Shown here: in pieces, positions 35,548 through 43,696 of the stretch
Numbering within the stretch: the first letter of the stretch is position 1
Layout of the letters: the number at the start of each line of letters is the position of its first letter
Notes under the pieces: generated by a model
Seen by the model: only the letters and a program-made list of their open reading frames with translations
What the model was told of the DNA's origin: nothing
Databases searched by the model: none
Assembly: GCA_000688615.1 (NCBI GenBank)
Contig: JHVA01000001.1
Location: 3,100,001-3,164,000 of the forward strand
Origin: Acidobacteriaceae bacterium KBS 146
GTDB taxonomy: Bacteria > Acidobacteriota > Terriglobia > Terriglobales > Acidobacteriaceae
Length of the DNA stretch: 64,000 bases
Reading direction: 5' to 3'
Translations under genes and position numbers: made by a program

Positions 35548-36231
35548 TTATGGGGACTGACGGCGTGAAGCCGGAATCTCGCTGGTGATTCGACGCCTCC
35601 TTTGGAGTGGCGGAGTCGTATTTGCTGGCGCTAGAACGGGCTGCAGATACCCGAGAATGGCATCATGCATGGCATGCCGCAGCCGAGGGCGGCTCTTGCG
35701 TGTGGCGGAGAGCAGTTCGTTGAGGATTCCGCGAAAGATCATCAGGGCAACCTGTGCATGGCGGTTGCTCTCGCGTCGCGAAAGCTCAGGGCGCGCGCGT
35801 TGCAGACGCTCTGCGATGAAGTCTACAAAGACCTGCCCAAGTGCGTGCTTTTCGTCGCGGGCGTCGGCTGAAAGCGGCGCATTCATTACAAGAGTATGAA
35901 AGTCGGGATGTTCTTGATTGAAGCGGATGCACAAGTCCAGCAACTGACGGATCGCATCGCTGAAGCTGAGGAGATGTTCTGGGTCCAGAGCCCGTTCCGC
36001 GTCGGCCATCTGGCTCGCATACATCGATGCAAGCGCGCTGGCGATGGCTTCTTTATTGGGGAAGAACTGGTAAAGGGTCGCGGGGGAGACACCGGCCTCC
36101 AGGGCGATCGCGTTTGTGGTCGTTTCGTGATAGCCAAGGCGGATAAAGACTGAAGCCGCCGCCTGGAGAAGATCCTGCCGACGCTGTTCTCCCCGAGCGT
36201 TGCGCTTTCGATTTGAATCAAAGACCGCCAC
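35548..36231 (-). CDS. TetR-family regulator controlling NmrA-like gene
   Basis: 227 residues from GTG 36231. The reading frame continues 62 codons upstream through the operators, which is unlikely to be translated; the ribosome site is weak, so the start is uncertain. HTH: RRQDLLQAAASVFIRLGYHE, NAIALEAGVSPATLYQFFPN. The rest is a helical ligand domain. It is divergent from the NmrA-like gene across 91 bp, in which two palindromes lie. Confidence 0.85.
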   Translation of the reverse strand: MAVFDSNRKRNARGEQRRQDLLQAAASVFIRLGYHETTTNAIALEAGVSPATLYQFFPNKEAIASALASMYASQMADAERALDPEHLLSFSDAIRQLLDLCIRFNQEHPDFHTLVMNAPLSADARDEKHALGQVFVDFIAERLQRARPELSRRESNRHAQVALMIFRGILNELLSATRKSRPRLRHAMHDAILGYLQPVLAPANTTPPLQRRRRITSEIPASRRQSP

Positions 36232-36258
36232 CGAACAATTTTCGCATAAAGAAAAATA

Positions 36259-36272
36259 CAAGTATAAACTTG
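36259..36272. promoter_or_regulatory. TetR operator 1
   Basis: CAAGTATAAACTTG, an imperfect inverted repeat that matches operator 2 in its outer bases (CAAGT/ACTTG), followed by the same CAT. Confidence 0.7.
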
Positions 36273-36289
36273 CATCCAACCCTGGAATA

Positions 36290-36303
36290 CAAGTATCTAC
36301 TTG
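36290..36303. promoter_or_regulatory. TetR operator 2
   Basis: CAAGTATCTACTTG, with a perfect CAAGTA/TACTTG pair around a TC spacer. Centre-to-centre distance to operator 1 is 31 bp, three helical turns. It lies just before the AGGAGGT ribosome site of the NmrA-like gene. Confidence 0.8.
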
Positions 36304-36322
36304 CATAGGAGGTGAAACGGAC

Positions 36323-37189
36323 ATGTTCACAGTGATGGGAATAACAGGCAACGTAGGTGGAGCGGTGGCGGAAAATTTGCTTGCGGCAGGCAAAATGGTC
36401 CGCGGCGTCGTGCGCAATCCGGAAAAGGCGAAGGCATGGGCCGACCGGGGCGTGCAGCTTGCGGAGTCGGCCTATGACGACGTTGAGGGACTCACGAAGG
36501 CATTCGAGGGAGCGGAAGGCGTCTTTGCGATGATCCCGCCCGACTTCTCACCGGCTCCCGGGCTGCCGGATCAAAAGCGTACGATAGCAGCTTTCCGGGA
36601 GGCCCTGGAACGGACGAAGCCAGGGAACGCGGTGTTTCTTTCGTCCATCGGGTCGGAACAACCGAGCGGACTGGGACTGATTACGTCGACGCACCTGATG
36701 GAAGAGGCTACCCGCACGCTTTCCATTCCTGTGGCGTATCTACGTGCGGGCAGCTTCATGGAAAACTGGCTGGGGGTGTTAGATTACATTCGCACGACCG
36801 GTGAGATGCCTTTCTTTTATGCGCCGCTCGAACGCAAGTACCCCCTCGTGGCCACGCGCGACATCGGTTTGGCAGGTGCCAAGGTACTGCAGGAGAGCTG
36901 GAGCGGCCAGCGCGTATTCGAGGTGGATGGACCGGAGGGTGGAACAGACCTGTACGAAGTAGCCGCCGCCTTTGGCAAAGCCCTGGGCCGCGAAGTGAAA
37001 GCTGTGCAACTGCCCGAGCCAGCCTGGCAAAGCGTTTTGGAAGCAATGGGCATGCCTGCCGACCGGACAGGGTTGTATATCGAGATGGTGAAGGGGTTCA
37101 ACTCCGGCTGGATTCACTTTAACAATCCCGGGACGGAGATCTTCCACGGGCCCACGACTATCGAAATGTTTACACACGGGCTCCAGTAG
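36323..37189 (+). CDS. NmrA-like NAD(P)-binding oxidoreductase
   Basis: 288 residues, ATG 36323 after a strong AGGAGGT. N-terminal Rossmann loop FTVMGITGNVGGAVAENLLA, then VRGVVRNPEKAKAWADRGV, which often binds NADP, VFAMIPPDFS, VFLSSIGSEQPSG and PVAYLRAGSFMENWL. Atypical SDR of the NmrA/HSCARG type: a sensor-like or reductase protein with no complete catalytic Tyr-x(3)-Lys. Controlled by the divergent TetR repressor at two operators. Confidence 0.88.
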   Translation: MFTVMGITGNVGGAVAENLLAAGKMVRGVVRNPEKAKAWADRGVQLAESAYDDVEGLTKAFEGAEGVFAMIPPDFSPAPGLPDQKRTIAAFREALERTKPGNAVFLSSIGSEQPSGLGLITSTHLMEEATRTLSIPVAYLRAGSFMENWLGVLDYIRTTGEMPFFYAPLERKYPLVATRDIGLAGAKVLQESWSGQRVFEVDGPEGGTDLYEVAAAFGKALGREVKAVQLPEPAWQSVLEAMGMPADRTGLYIEMVKGFNSGWIHFNNPGTEIFHGPTTIEMFTHGLQ

Positions 37190-37336
37190 GAGAGCCCGTG
37201 AGGACTGTGATCTTAGCCTAGAGAGTGGGGCCCGCAGTAGCGAGTGCGAGCCACAACGCGCCGGTTGATATCGATAAGAGCGTTCTTCGTTACTCTCCAA
37301 TCGTCATCGATGTAAAACGCAATGCCAGGTACGGCG

Positions 37337-38596
37337 CTAGATAGAATGGGCTGTCAGAGCGCTCGCTAGTGCATCCGCGACGATCCTTTCTTCTCCCGGT
37401 TGCAGGTCGATCGCCGTCATTTCGATTGCGCTTGTGCCACCACCCACAATAATGGAAGGTTTCATTGCGGCAAGCTGCGCTGCGATGTCACTTGGTTTCG
37501 CGGAGAAACGCGCCGGATCCATATGCATCTGAAGCGAGGGGAAGTGGTTTTTGATGGGGGATACTTCTCGAGTGAAGGTCACTCCAGGTATCTTTGACAG
37601 CTTCGTGACGATCGTCTCCAGTTGTTTCGACTGTGCTTTATCCACCAGATCCTGATCTTCGGCCAGATAAACCTCAAGGGCTTTGAGCAGGCCTAACATC
37701 TCTTCCTTGCCGACTTTATTCGGACGTCCGATCGTGTCCTCATTGGGACTCATATTCAGGAGTGCATTGTGCACCATCTCCTGGCGCCCAATCAGCAGGC
37801 CCGTCGTCTGTGGCCCCCTGATCGCTTTTCCGCCACTGAAGGCGATGAGATCGAAGCCCATATTCGCGTACTCCCACAGGCGGGACTTTGGTGGAACGTC
37901 AGCGGCGGCGTCGAGGAACGTCGGGACATTTGCATCATGCGCCAGCTTCAACCAATCGGCTCGCTTGATCTGCCCATCGGGATCGCTGAAGTTCTGAAAG
38001 TGCATTGCGGCGGTACGTTCGTTAATGGCCTTTTGGACGTCTTCGGCTGTCTCTACTTCGATAATCTTTGCTCCCGTGGTCCGAATCTGGTGATCCCATT
38101 CGCTGCGGTGTGCCCGCTGAATGATTACCTCTGACTTCATCCCGGTTAAATCAGGGATCTGTTTGATGAACTTCGGGTCATTCCCGGTAAGAATCGCTGC
38201 ATATCCGTTCAGGATCCCCGCAGCGGCACCTGAGGTTACGATGACTCCATAACCCTGCGGCAATTTAAGCATCTCTGAAATTCGCTTCCCCACCGCCGCT
38301 TCGAGATCCATCATGACGACGAAATGTTTGGCAGCCTTTTCCATGACTGCTATCGCCTCTGGACGTATCAGCGATCCGCCAATAACCGTCTCCGTCAGAT
38401 GTGCGTTGATGATCGTGGTCAGCCCCAGCTCGGCATATACATTGTCGCTTTCGCCAAACCCTGTGATCTTCGTATTCCCAGGCCTGCCGGGCGATGCAGC
38501 AGCGGCTGCAAACGATCTTTGCCCACCAAATACTGATCCGGCCAGAGTGACAAGACCCCCTACAAAGCCTCGACGATTCAATCCAAATCTCGCCAT
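37337..38596 (-). CDS. Tat-signal SelA-like PLP-dependent enzyme
   Basis: 419 residues from ATG 38596. The twin-arginine signal is NRRGFVGGLVTLAGSVFG ending in RSFAAAAA. The fold-type I PLP domain has VIVTSGAAAGILNGYAAIL, FLDAAADVPPKSRLW and the PLP Lys in LIAFSGGKAIRGPQTTGLLIG. The closest known families are SelA and the DgaE-type D-glucosaminate-6-phosphate ammonia lyases. Export of a PLP enzyme folded by Tat is unusual. It is monocistronic, with no sugar or amino-acid genes close by, so no substrate can be proposed. Confidence 0.85.
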   Translation of the reverse strand: MARFGLNRRGFVGGLVTLAGSVFGGQRSFAAAAASPGRPGNTKITGFGESDNVYAELGLTTIINAHLTETVIGGSLIRPEAIAVMEKAAKHFVVMMDLEAAVGKRISEMLKLPQGYGVIVTSGAAAGILNGYAAILTGNDPKFIKQIPDLTGMKSEVIIQRAHRSEWDHQIRTTGAKIIEVETAEDVQKAINERTAAMHFQNFSDPDGQIKRADWLKLAHDANVPTFLDAAADVPPKSRLWEYANMGFDLIAFSGGKAIRGPQTTGLLIGRQEMVHNALLNMSPNEDTIGRPNKVGKEEMLGLLKALEVYLAEDQDLVDKAQSKQLETIVTKLSKIPGVTFTREVSPIKNHFPSLQMHMDPARFSAKPSDIAAQLAAMKPSIIVGGGTSAIEMTAIDLQPGEERIVADALASALTAHSI

Positions 38597-38877
38597 CCGG
38601 GCACCATCCTGAGAGTGAAATACCTGCATTGAGATACTGAGGGTGATATTACGCCCATGTTCTGTCTCTCAAATCCTTATGAGCGTTTATCGTCAGCGAC
38701 AGAGCCGTCAGATGGTCATCCCATGGCGTTTCGCCCGTCAAACTAGCTCGGCAAACCGTATTTGAACCTGCTTTGCAGACCCGTTTTGGGTCCCGATAGA
38801 GTCTGGCGAGCACAGGATATGCTTGTGAAGGGGCTGATGGGCGCCATTCGACGCTGGCTCCTTACTGCACGTGATCT

Positions 38878-40017
38878 ATGCGCTTCCTGCCAATCTCATT
38901 TCTTGTGCTCTCGCTTGCCGTCACTACGCTTGTGACCCAGCCCGCGTCCGCGTTGGCCTCCGGAACATCATCCGCCGACTCACTGTTCGAGCGCCAGGGC
39001 CTTGCTCCGGATGCCAACACCGACACCCGAGCCCTCACCGCCCTGCAGCTTAAATTTGAAGACGCCACCATCCGCGGCGACGTCGCCTTCGTCTCCAGCG
39101 TCGAAGACCCTACCATGACCATGGTGCACGGCGATCGGTGGACCACCGGCGGCCGTCCTCAGCTTGCCGACGACCGCGCCGCGTATAACCAGCGGGTCGC
39201 CAGCCGGGCCTACTATGTGCACGACCTCGATCCCACCAGTCTGCGCTCTGAGCTGCACCGCGACCTCGCGATCTGCTATGGCCGCTATCTGAGCGTCGTC
39301 AGCAAGCCTGCAGGCAGCAACGCTCCCGGAAAGATCACCAGCATCTGGTTTGAGCGCGTCTTTCGCAAGCTCCCTAATGGCCACTGGGTTTACCTCTCCC
39401 ATCGCACCGTGCACGGTCCGATCAACTCTCCTGCCGGCATCGATCCCACCCGCGTCGCCTGGACGTCCACGGAGGCGGAGCAGGCCAAAGTTCCCGTCAA
39501 CCCACCCGGTGCCTATGCTCTTCCTCCCGTGAGCGGGGCCAACGGGGGTGTGCCCGTCGATCAGGACCCCACCGTCAGCAACTCTCCTGAGGCCGCCGAG
39601 GTTATAGCCTTCCAGACAGCTTTGGAAGATGCTCTGGTCAAAGGCGACTCCGCCTTCGTCAACAAGGCCATCGCTGACGATTTCTCGATGGTTCACGGCG
39701 ACATCTGGATTCGGGGAGGCCCTGCTGGTCGGGTCGATGGCAAGGATGATTTTCTGCAATACGCCGCCACCAAACACTACATGGTCCGTGACAACGACCA
39801 CGTCCACGTCGAGATGCATGGCGACGTCGCTATCGCCTATGGCCGCTCTATTAGCTTCGTGCCTGGGAGAGCTGCCACAACACCCAGTCAGGGCTGGTCT
39901 TCCGCCTGGTATGAGCGAGTGTATGAAAAGCGCGCCGGACAGTGGCAGATCGTCTCGCACCGCACTGTCTTCGGTCCCACCTACGGCTCTACACGCGAAG
40001 CTCTCGGCGCCAGATAG
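38878..40017 (+). CDS. Secreted protein with two SnoaL/DUF4440-like domains
   Basis: 379 residues with a signal peptide (FLVLSLAVTTLVTQPASA). Two tandem NTF2-like units: the first with TMVHGDRWTTGGRPQ, YYVHDLDP and AICYGRYLSVV, the second with FSMVHGDIWIRGGPAG, YMVRDNDH and AIAYGRSISFV. Each ends with SHRTV(H/F)GP. The domains likely pair as an internal dimer forming a cone-shaped pocket. Cytosolic homologues are often called DUF4440. Function unknown. ATG 38878 has a poor ribosome site. Confidence 0.75.
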   Translation: MRFLPISFLVLSLAVTTLVTQPASALASGTSSADSLFERQGLAPDANTDTRALTALQLKFEDATIRGDVAFVSSVEDPTMTMVHGDRWTTGGRPQLADDRAAYNQRVASRAYYVHDLDPTSLRSELHRDLAICYGRYLSVVSKPAGSNAPGKITSIWFERVFRKLPNGHWVYLSHRTVHGPINSPAGIDPTRVAWTSTEAEQAKVPVNPPGAYALPPVSGANGGVPVDQDPTVSNSPEAAEVIAFQTALEDALVKGDSAFVNKAIADDFSMVHGDIWIRGGPAGRVDGKDDFLQYAATKHYMVRDNDHVHVEMHGDVAIAYGRSISFVPGRAATTPSQGWSSAWYERVYEKRAGQWQIVSHRTVFGPTYGSTREALGAR

Positions 40018-40434
40018 AAGCAATCGAAGGATGGTAGATTGCAGAAGTTTCTACGCCGACAACGAAGCCTTGTCTTCCGATTCAGCTGGCTTCGCTCATT
40101 TCGCCCTTCGGTCTTTGGACAGTAGATCGTCGAGCCACTTCTATCTGTGATTGGTACGGAGAAGCGGGCATATCGGAAGGGGGAAGTCGATCGCGAGTAA
40201 ATTCGGCATGAGTGCGGTACCCCGTGGAAACTTCTTCGGTTCAGCGGGGGGGAAGCGACCGCAGATCCTTCGACTTCGGCTTCGCCTTCGCTCAGGATGA
40301 CCCATTTTGAAGGGGGTGCTGTGGCGTTCGCTCAGGTTGACACTCTTTGATTGGGTTCTTTGGCTTCGCTCGGAATGACACGCTTGTATTGCATGACACC
40401 GTGGTCGGAACGACACCTTCTTCGTGAGCGGGGT
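40018..40434. other. Non-coding gap with repeats
   Basis: 417 bp between convergent genes. It holds repeat copy c and degenerate fragments; no credible gene. Confidence 0.6.
40258..40302 (+). repeat. Dispersed repeat, copy c
   Basis: ACCGCAGATCCTTCGACTTC, then GGCTTCGCCTTCGCTCAGGA. CTTCTTCGGTTCAGC upstream is shared with copy b. Partial copies follow at 40322-40382 (TTCGCTCAGGTTGACACTC and TGGCTTCGCTCGGAATGACA). Confidence 0.85.
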
Positions 40435-41157
40435 TCAGTAGCTCGCGGAGGGAGCCAGCAGTTCGCGGCGTTCTTCGCCGGAGGGGACGACCTTGCGGAG
40501 GTGGTCTTCGAGGCGTTGTCCTTTTTTGGGGTTGAAGGTTCGCTCCTGGATGGCGACCTCGTCCATGCGGTCGAGGCGGAAGTCGCGAAAGTCGTTGCGG
40601 AGCTCGCACCAGGAGGTGAGGGTCCAGACGCCGCTCCAGAAGACGAGCGCGAGGGGCCAGACGAAGCGCTCGCTTCGCTCGCCGTCTTCGCGGACGTAGC
40701 TGAAGCTGGTGACGCGCTGGGTCTTGCAGGCCATGTGCAGCATGTCGAGCCGGGAGCGCAGGTGGGGCATCATGCGGTAGCCGGGAGCGTAGAGCAGGAT
40801 GGAGTCGAACTCGTTGCGGAGGTCGGGGGGAAGGACGGCCTCGATGCGCTGGAGCGCCTGGTTGGCTCCGTGGACGTTCTCTTCGCCGCCCCAGGCGCGG
40901 ACGAGCCGCGCGCCGAGGACGAGGGCAGTCAGTTCGCCACGGGTGAACATTAATGGGGGGAGATCCATATCGCGGCGCAGAGTGTAGCCGACGCCGGCTT
41001 CGCCTTCGATGGGGGTTCCGGCAAGCTGGAGGTCCTGGATGTCGCGGTAGATGGTGCGTTGCGAGACCTCGAGCTTGGACGCGAGCGTCTGCGCCGTCAG
41101 CAGGCGGCCCTGGCGAAGAAACTGCACGATGCGGAAGAGGCGGTCAGCGCGGCGCAT
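40435..41157 (-). CDS. YafY-like HTH-WYL transcriptional regulator
   Basis: 240 residues. The N-terminal HTH is MRRADRLFRIVQFLRQGR, LASKLEVSQRTIYRDIQDLQ; the central WYL domain reads FSYVREDGERSERFVWPLAL and VWTLTSWCELRNDFRDFRLDRM, then ERTFNP. It follows the VOC gene on the same strand after 89 bp. WYL regulators of this subgroup often adjoin VOC or glyoxalase genes. The CTGACA inverted repeat upstream of the VOC gene is the probable site. Ligand unknown. Confidence 0.9.
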   Translation of the reverse strand: MRRADRLFRIVQFLRQGRLLTAQTLASKLEVSQRTIYRDIQDLQLAGTPIEGEAGVGYTLRRDMDLPPLMFTRGELTALVLGARLVRAWGGEENVHGANQALQRIEAVLPPDLRNEFDSILLYAPGYRMMPHLRSRLDMLHMACKTQRVTSFSYVREDGERSERFVWPLALVFWSGVWTLTSWCELRNDFRDFRLDRMDEVAIQERTFNPKKGQRLEDHLRKVVPSGEERRELLAPSASY

Positions 41158-41246
41158 GGAGTCGAAGGATTACGGGTTGCCGATTGCAGGCCGGTTTTGT
41201 GGCGTGCAGGTCGATTGTACTGACAACCTGCAACGGCAACGCATCC

Positions 41247-41630
41247 TTAGTGAGAGTGGAGACCAATGTGATTTCCTTCGCTATCCCTGAGGCAGGCGAA
41301 GTGGCCGTGGCCGCCGGGTACGGGAGTCTTGGGCATCAAGACGAGGCCGCCAGCCTTTCGGACTCGCGCGAGTACGCCGTCGAGGTCGCCATCGCAGTTG
41401 AGATACACCATGGTGCCGCCGCGTCCGGGCTTCTGGAAGTTTCGTTTGACCAAGGTTCCGTTGGTTCCGCTCATTGTGGAAGAGAAGCAGACCATGGGAT
41501 TCTCGCTCTCGACGCGCTGCATCCGGGTGTCGAGAATGGCCTCGTAAAAGGTGGTGGCTCGATCGAGATCTTCGCAGGCGATCTCGAACCAGTTGATCGC
41601 GTGTTGGCGTGGAGAGGTTTGTTCGTTCAT
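41247..41630 (-). CDS. VOC-family (glyoxalase/bleomycin-resistance fold) protein
   Basis: 127 residues from ATG 41630 with CAGGAG upstream. VOC pattern: INWFEIACEDLDRATTFYEAIL, GGTMVYLNCDGDLDGVLARV and GHGHFACLRDSEGNHIGLHS with the metal-binding His/Glu arrangement partly present. A metal-dependent lyase, isomerase or dioxygenase, or a non-catalytic ligand binder. It is the first gene of a likely VOC-WYL operon. Confidence 0.88.
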   Translation of the reverse strand: MNEQTSPRQHAINWFEIACEDLDRATTFYEAILDTRMQRVESENPMVCFSSTMSGTNGTLVKRNFQKPGRGGTMVYLNCDGDLDGVLARVRKAGGLVLMPKTPVPGGHGHFACLRDSEGNHIGLHSH

Positions 41631-41693
41631 GACTTGCTCCTGCTTGCTGAACATCCTTTGGCCGACTACAAGAGGAAGCTTAGCTGAGGTCTG

Positions 41694-41711
41694 CTGACAG
41701 CATCATGTCAG
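41694..41711. promoter_or_regulatory. Putative WYL-regulator operator
   Basis: CTGACA-GCATCA-TGTCAG, an 18-bp inverted repeat 64 bp upstream of the VOC gene. A half site CTGACA occurs again at about 41219, upstream of the WYL regulator start. Confidence 0.65.
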
Positions 41712-41878
41712 TAGGTTTGTCAAAAAAGGAGATGTCCTCGTTTCGTAGAAAGTTTAGGCTCACCAGGTAGTTATGGGCTTGTACCGCACAAACGAGGGTT
41801 TCCTCTTATCTTGTATCCTGCGGCTGGAAGCGTAACGATGGATCGCGGCTCGGTATATGACCAGCTCCGAGGTCAAGA

Positions 41879-43522
41879 GTGAAGATATCAAGGATCGCGA
41901 CTCTCGCATGCGTCTGTTTGATTGTCCTGATCGCTTTGGGAGCGGCATTCATCCGGTGGCGTGGGTTTCGTGCCTCCTCTGCGCCGAGTGCGTTTGAAGC
42001 TACGGTAGCAAGATCTGTGCGCGATTTTGCAATCCCGCACGCGGAGAGCCGCAAGACGAATCCCGTCGCGAATGACCCTGTCGCACTTCAGCAAGGGAGG
42101 GATGCTTTTCTGGCACGCTGCGCGACCTGCCACGGTATCGATGGACGTGGAGCTACACCGATTGGAACGAATCAATATCCTCGCGTGCCCGACCTTCACT
42201 CTGACCGGACACAGCGTTTGACTGATGGTCAGATCCACTTCATCATCGAGAATGGCGTGCAGCTTACAGGTATGCCTTCCATGCACTCGCAGTCGTCGTC
42301 GGAGAGCTGGAAACTGGTCTCCTACATTCGCAGTCTTCATTCGGGGACGCAGAAGGAGATAGCTCTCCAGGAGCGTGTTGCCAGCACGGCGCACTATGTC
42401 GGTTCTGAATCGTGCCAGAAGTGTCATGCCGAAATTTATGAGCGTTGGAAGAAGACACCGATGGCGAACGTTGTGCGCGATCCCAAGGCTCATCCCGACG
42501 CGATTCTTCCTGATCTCAGCACCAACAATATCGCCAGGTTTACGGTCGATCAGGTGGCCTTCGTCTACGGGAGCAAATGGAAGCAACGTTACTTCACCAG
42601 GATCGGGGACGACTACTATCCTTTGCCGGTGCAGTGGGACGTAGGCAACAAGAAGTGGCTCAAATATCACGTTCCCGACAAGGGGGCCGATTGGTGGACA
42701 GCGTACTATCCCTCTGACAACACGGAGCGCCCCACGGGGCCGACCTGCGATGGCTGCCATTCGGTGAGCTATGACATCCACACCAAGCAGGTCACCGAAT
42801 GGAATGTGGGTTGTGAGCGGTGCCACGGTCCTGGCAGCGACCATGTCGCGCATCCGCTCCGCACCAACATCCTGAACCCATCCGAGATGGACGATGTGGC
42901 CTCAAACGATACCTGCATCCAGTGCCACTCCCAGGGACGCCCGCGGACGGGCCTTATCGAAGGCAAAGCCTCTGACTGGCCCGTTGGCTATCACGTTGGA
43001 CTGCGTCTGGCGGATTACTGGAAGCTCGAAGACATTACTCTTGGACAAACAGACTTCTTTCACTTCGCAGATGGCACAGCCCATAAGAACCGGATGCAGG
43101 GCAACGACTTCGTCCAGAGTGTGATGTATCGCCACGGTGTGACCTGCGCATCCTGTCACGATGTTCATGGCACGGATAACTATGCGCAACTCCGAAAGCC
43201 CGCGGACAAGCTCTGTCTGGACTGTCATGGCCCAGGTTCTCCAAATGGTCCGCACACTGCGAGTCTGGAAGAACACACGCACCATAAGGACGGCAGTACT
43301 GGAAGCCAGTGCATCGCTTGCCACATGCCAAAGATTGAAGGGGAGGGAGTACCGGGCTCCTTTGTCCGCGCCCATACTTTTCGGTTCATTACGCCAGCGA
43401 TGACGGATCAATACAAGATGCCGAATCCGTGCACATCTTGCCACACAGACAAATCCACCGGGTGGGCCAACAAGGAGTTATTGGCCTGGAAGACGGCATC
43501 GCCGTGGCGCGTCGCCCAGTAA
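41879..43522 (+). CDS. Nonahaem c-type cytochrome, periplasmic
   Basis: 547 residues from GTG 41879 (GAGG upstream). An N-terminal anchor (TLACVCLIVLIALGAAF) leads to a mono-haem cytochrome-c domain (CATCH at about 81), then a larger multihaem unit with VGSESCQKCHAEIYERW. Nine CxxCH motifs are visible: CATCH, CQKCH, CDGCH, CERCH, CIQCH, CASCH, CLDCH, CIACH and CTSCH. The latter eight resemble the doubled CxxCH (c554/NrfB-like) family. A role in electron transfer to an unknown substrate is likely. It ends 174 bp before a Tat-signal deacetylase gene. Confidence 0.9.
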   Translation: MKISRIATLACVCLIVLIALGAAFIRWRGFRASSAPSAFEATVARSVRDFAIPHAESRKTNPVANDPVALQQGRDAFLARCATCHGIDGRGATPIGTNQYPRVPDLHSDRTQRLTDGQIHFIIENGVQLTGMPSMHSQSSSESWKLVSYIRSLHSGTQKEIALQERVASTAHYVGSESCQKCHAEIYERWKKTPMANVVRDPKAHPDAILPDLSTNNIARFTVDQVAFVYGSKWKQRYFTRIGDDYYPLPVQWDVGNKKWLKYHVPDKGADWWTAYYPSDNTERPTGPTCDGCHSVSYDIHTKQVTEWNVGCERCHGPGSDHVAHPLRTNILNPSEMDDVASNDTCIQCHSQGRPRTGLIEGKASDWPVGYHVGLRLADYWKLEDITLGQTDFFHFADGTAHKNRMQGNDFVQSVMYRHGVTCASCHDVHGTDNYAQLRKPADKLCLDCHGPGSPNGPHTASLEEHTHHKDGSTGSQCIACHMPKIEGEGVPGSFVRAHTFRFITPAMTDQYKMPNPCTSCHTDKSTGWANKELLAWKTASPWRVAQ

Positions 43523-43696
43523 AGCGAACGAATATTCCGCCGATGGGGCTCCTCAACTACGCTCGAAAGGACACTCCTGATTGTGGGTTGTGCCCGGCTT
43601 AAACGATAACCGTATAGGACGATAGCCATATGGAGACGTGAGCGGGTACAGGTAGAGTGATCCGCAACACATACCAACAAGAGTTGCGGAGGGTCG

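Noticed and set aside
41879-43522. Nonahaem cytochrome as part of a denitrification or metal-reduction operon
   Set aside because: No quinol oxidase, outer-membrane porin or nitrite reductase gene is near it, so the role cannot be assigned.
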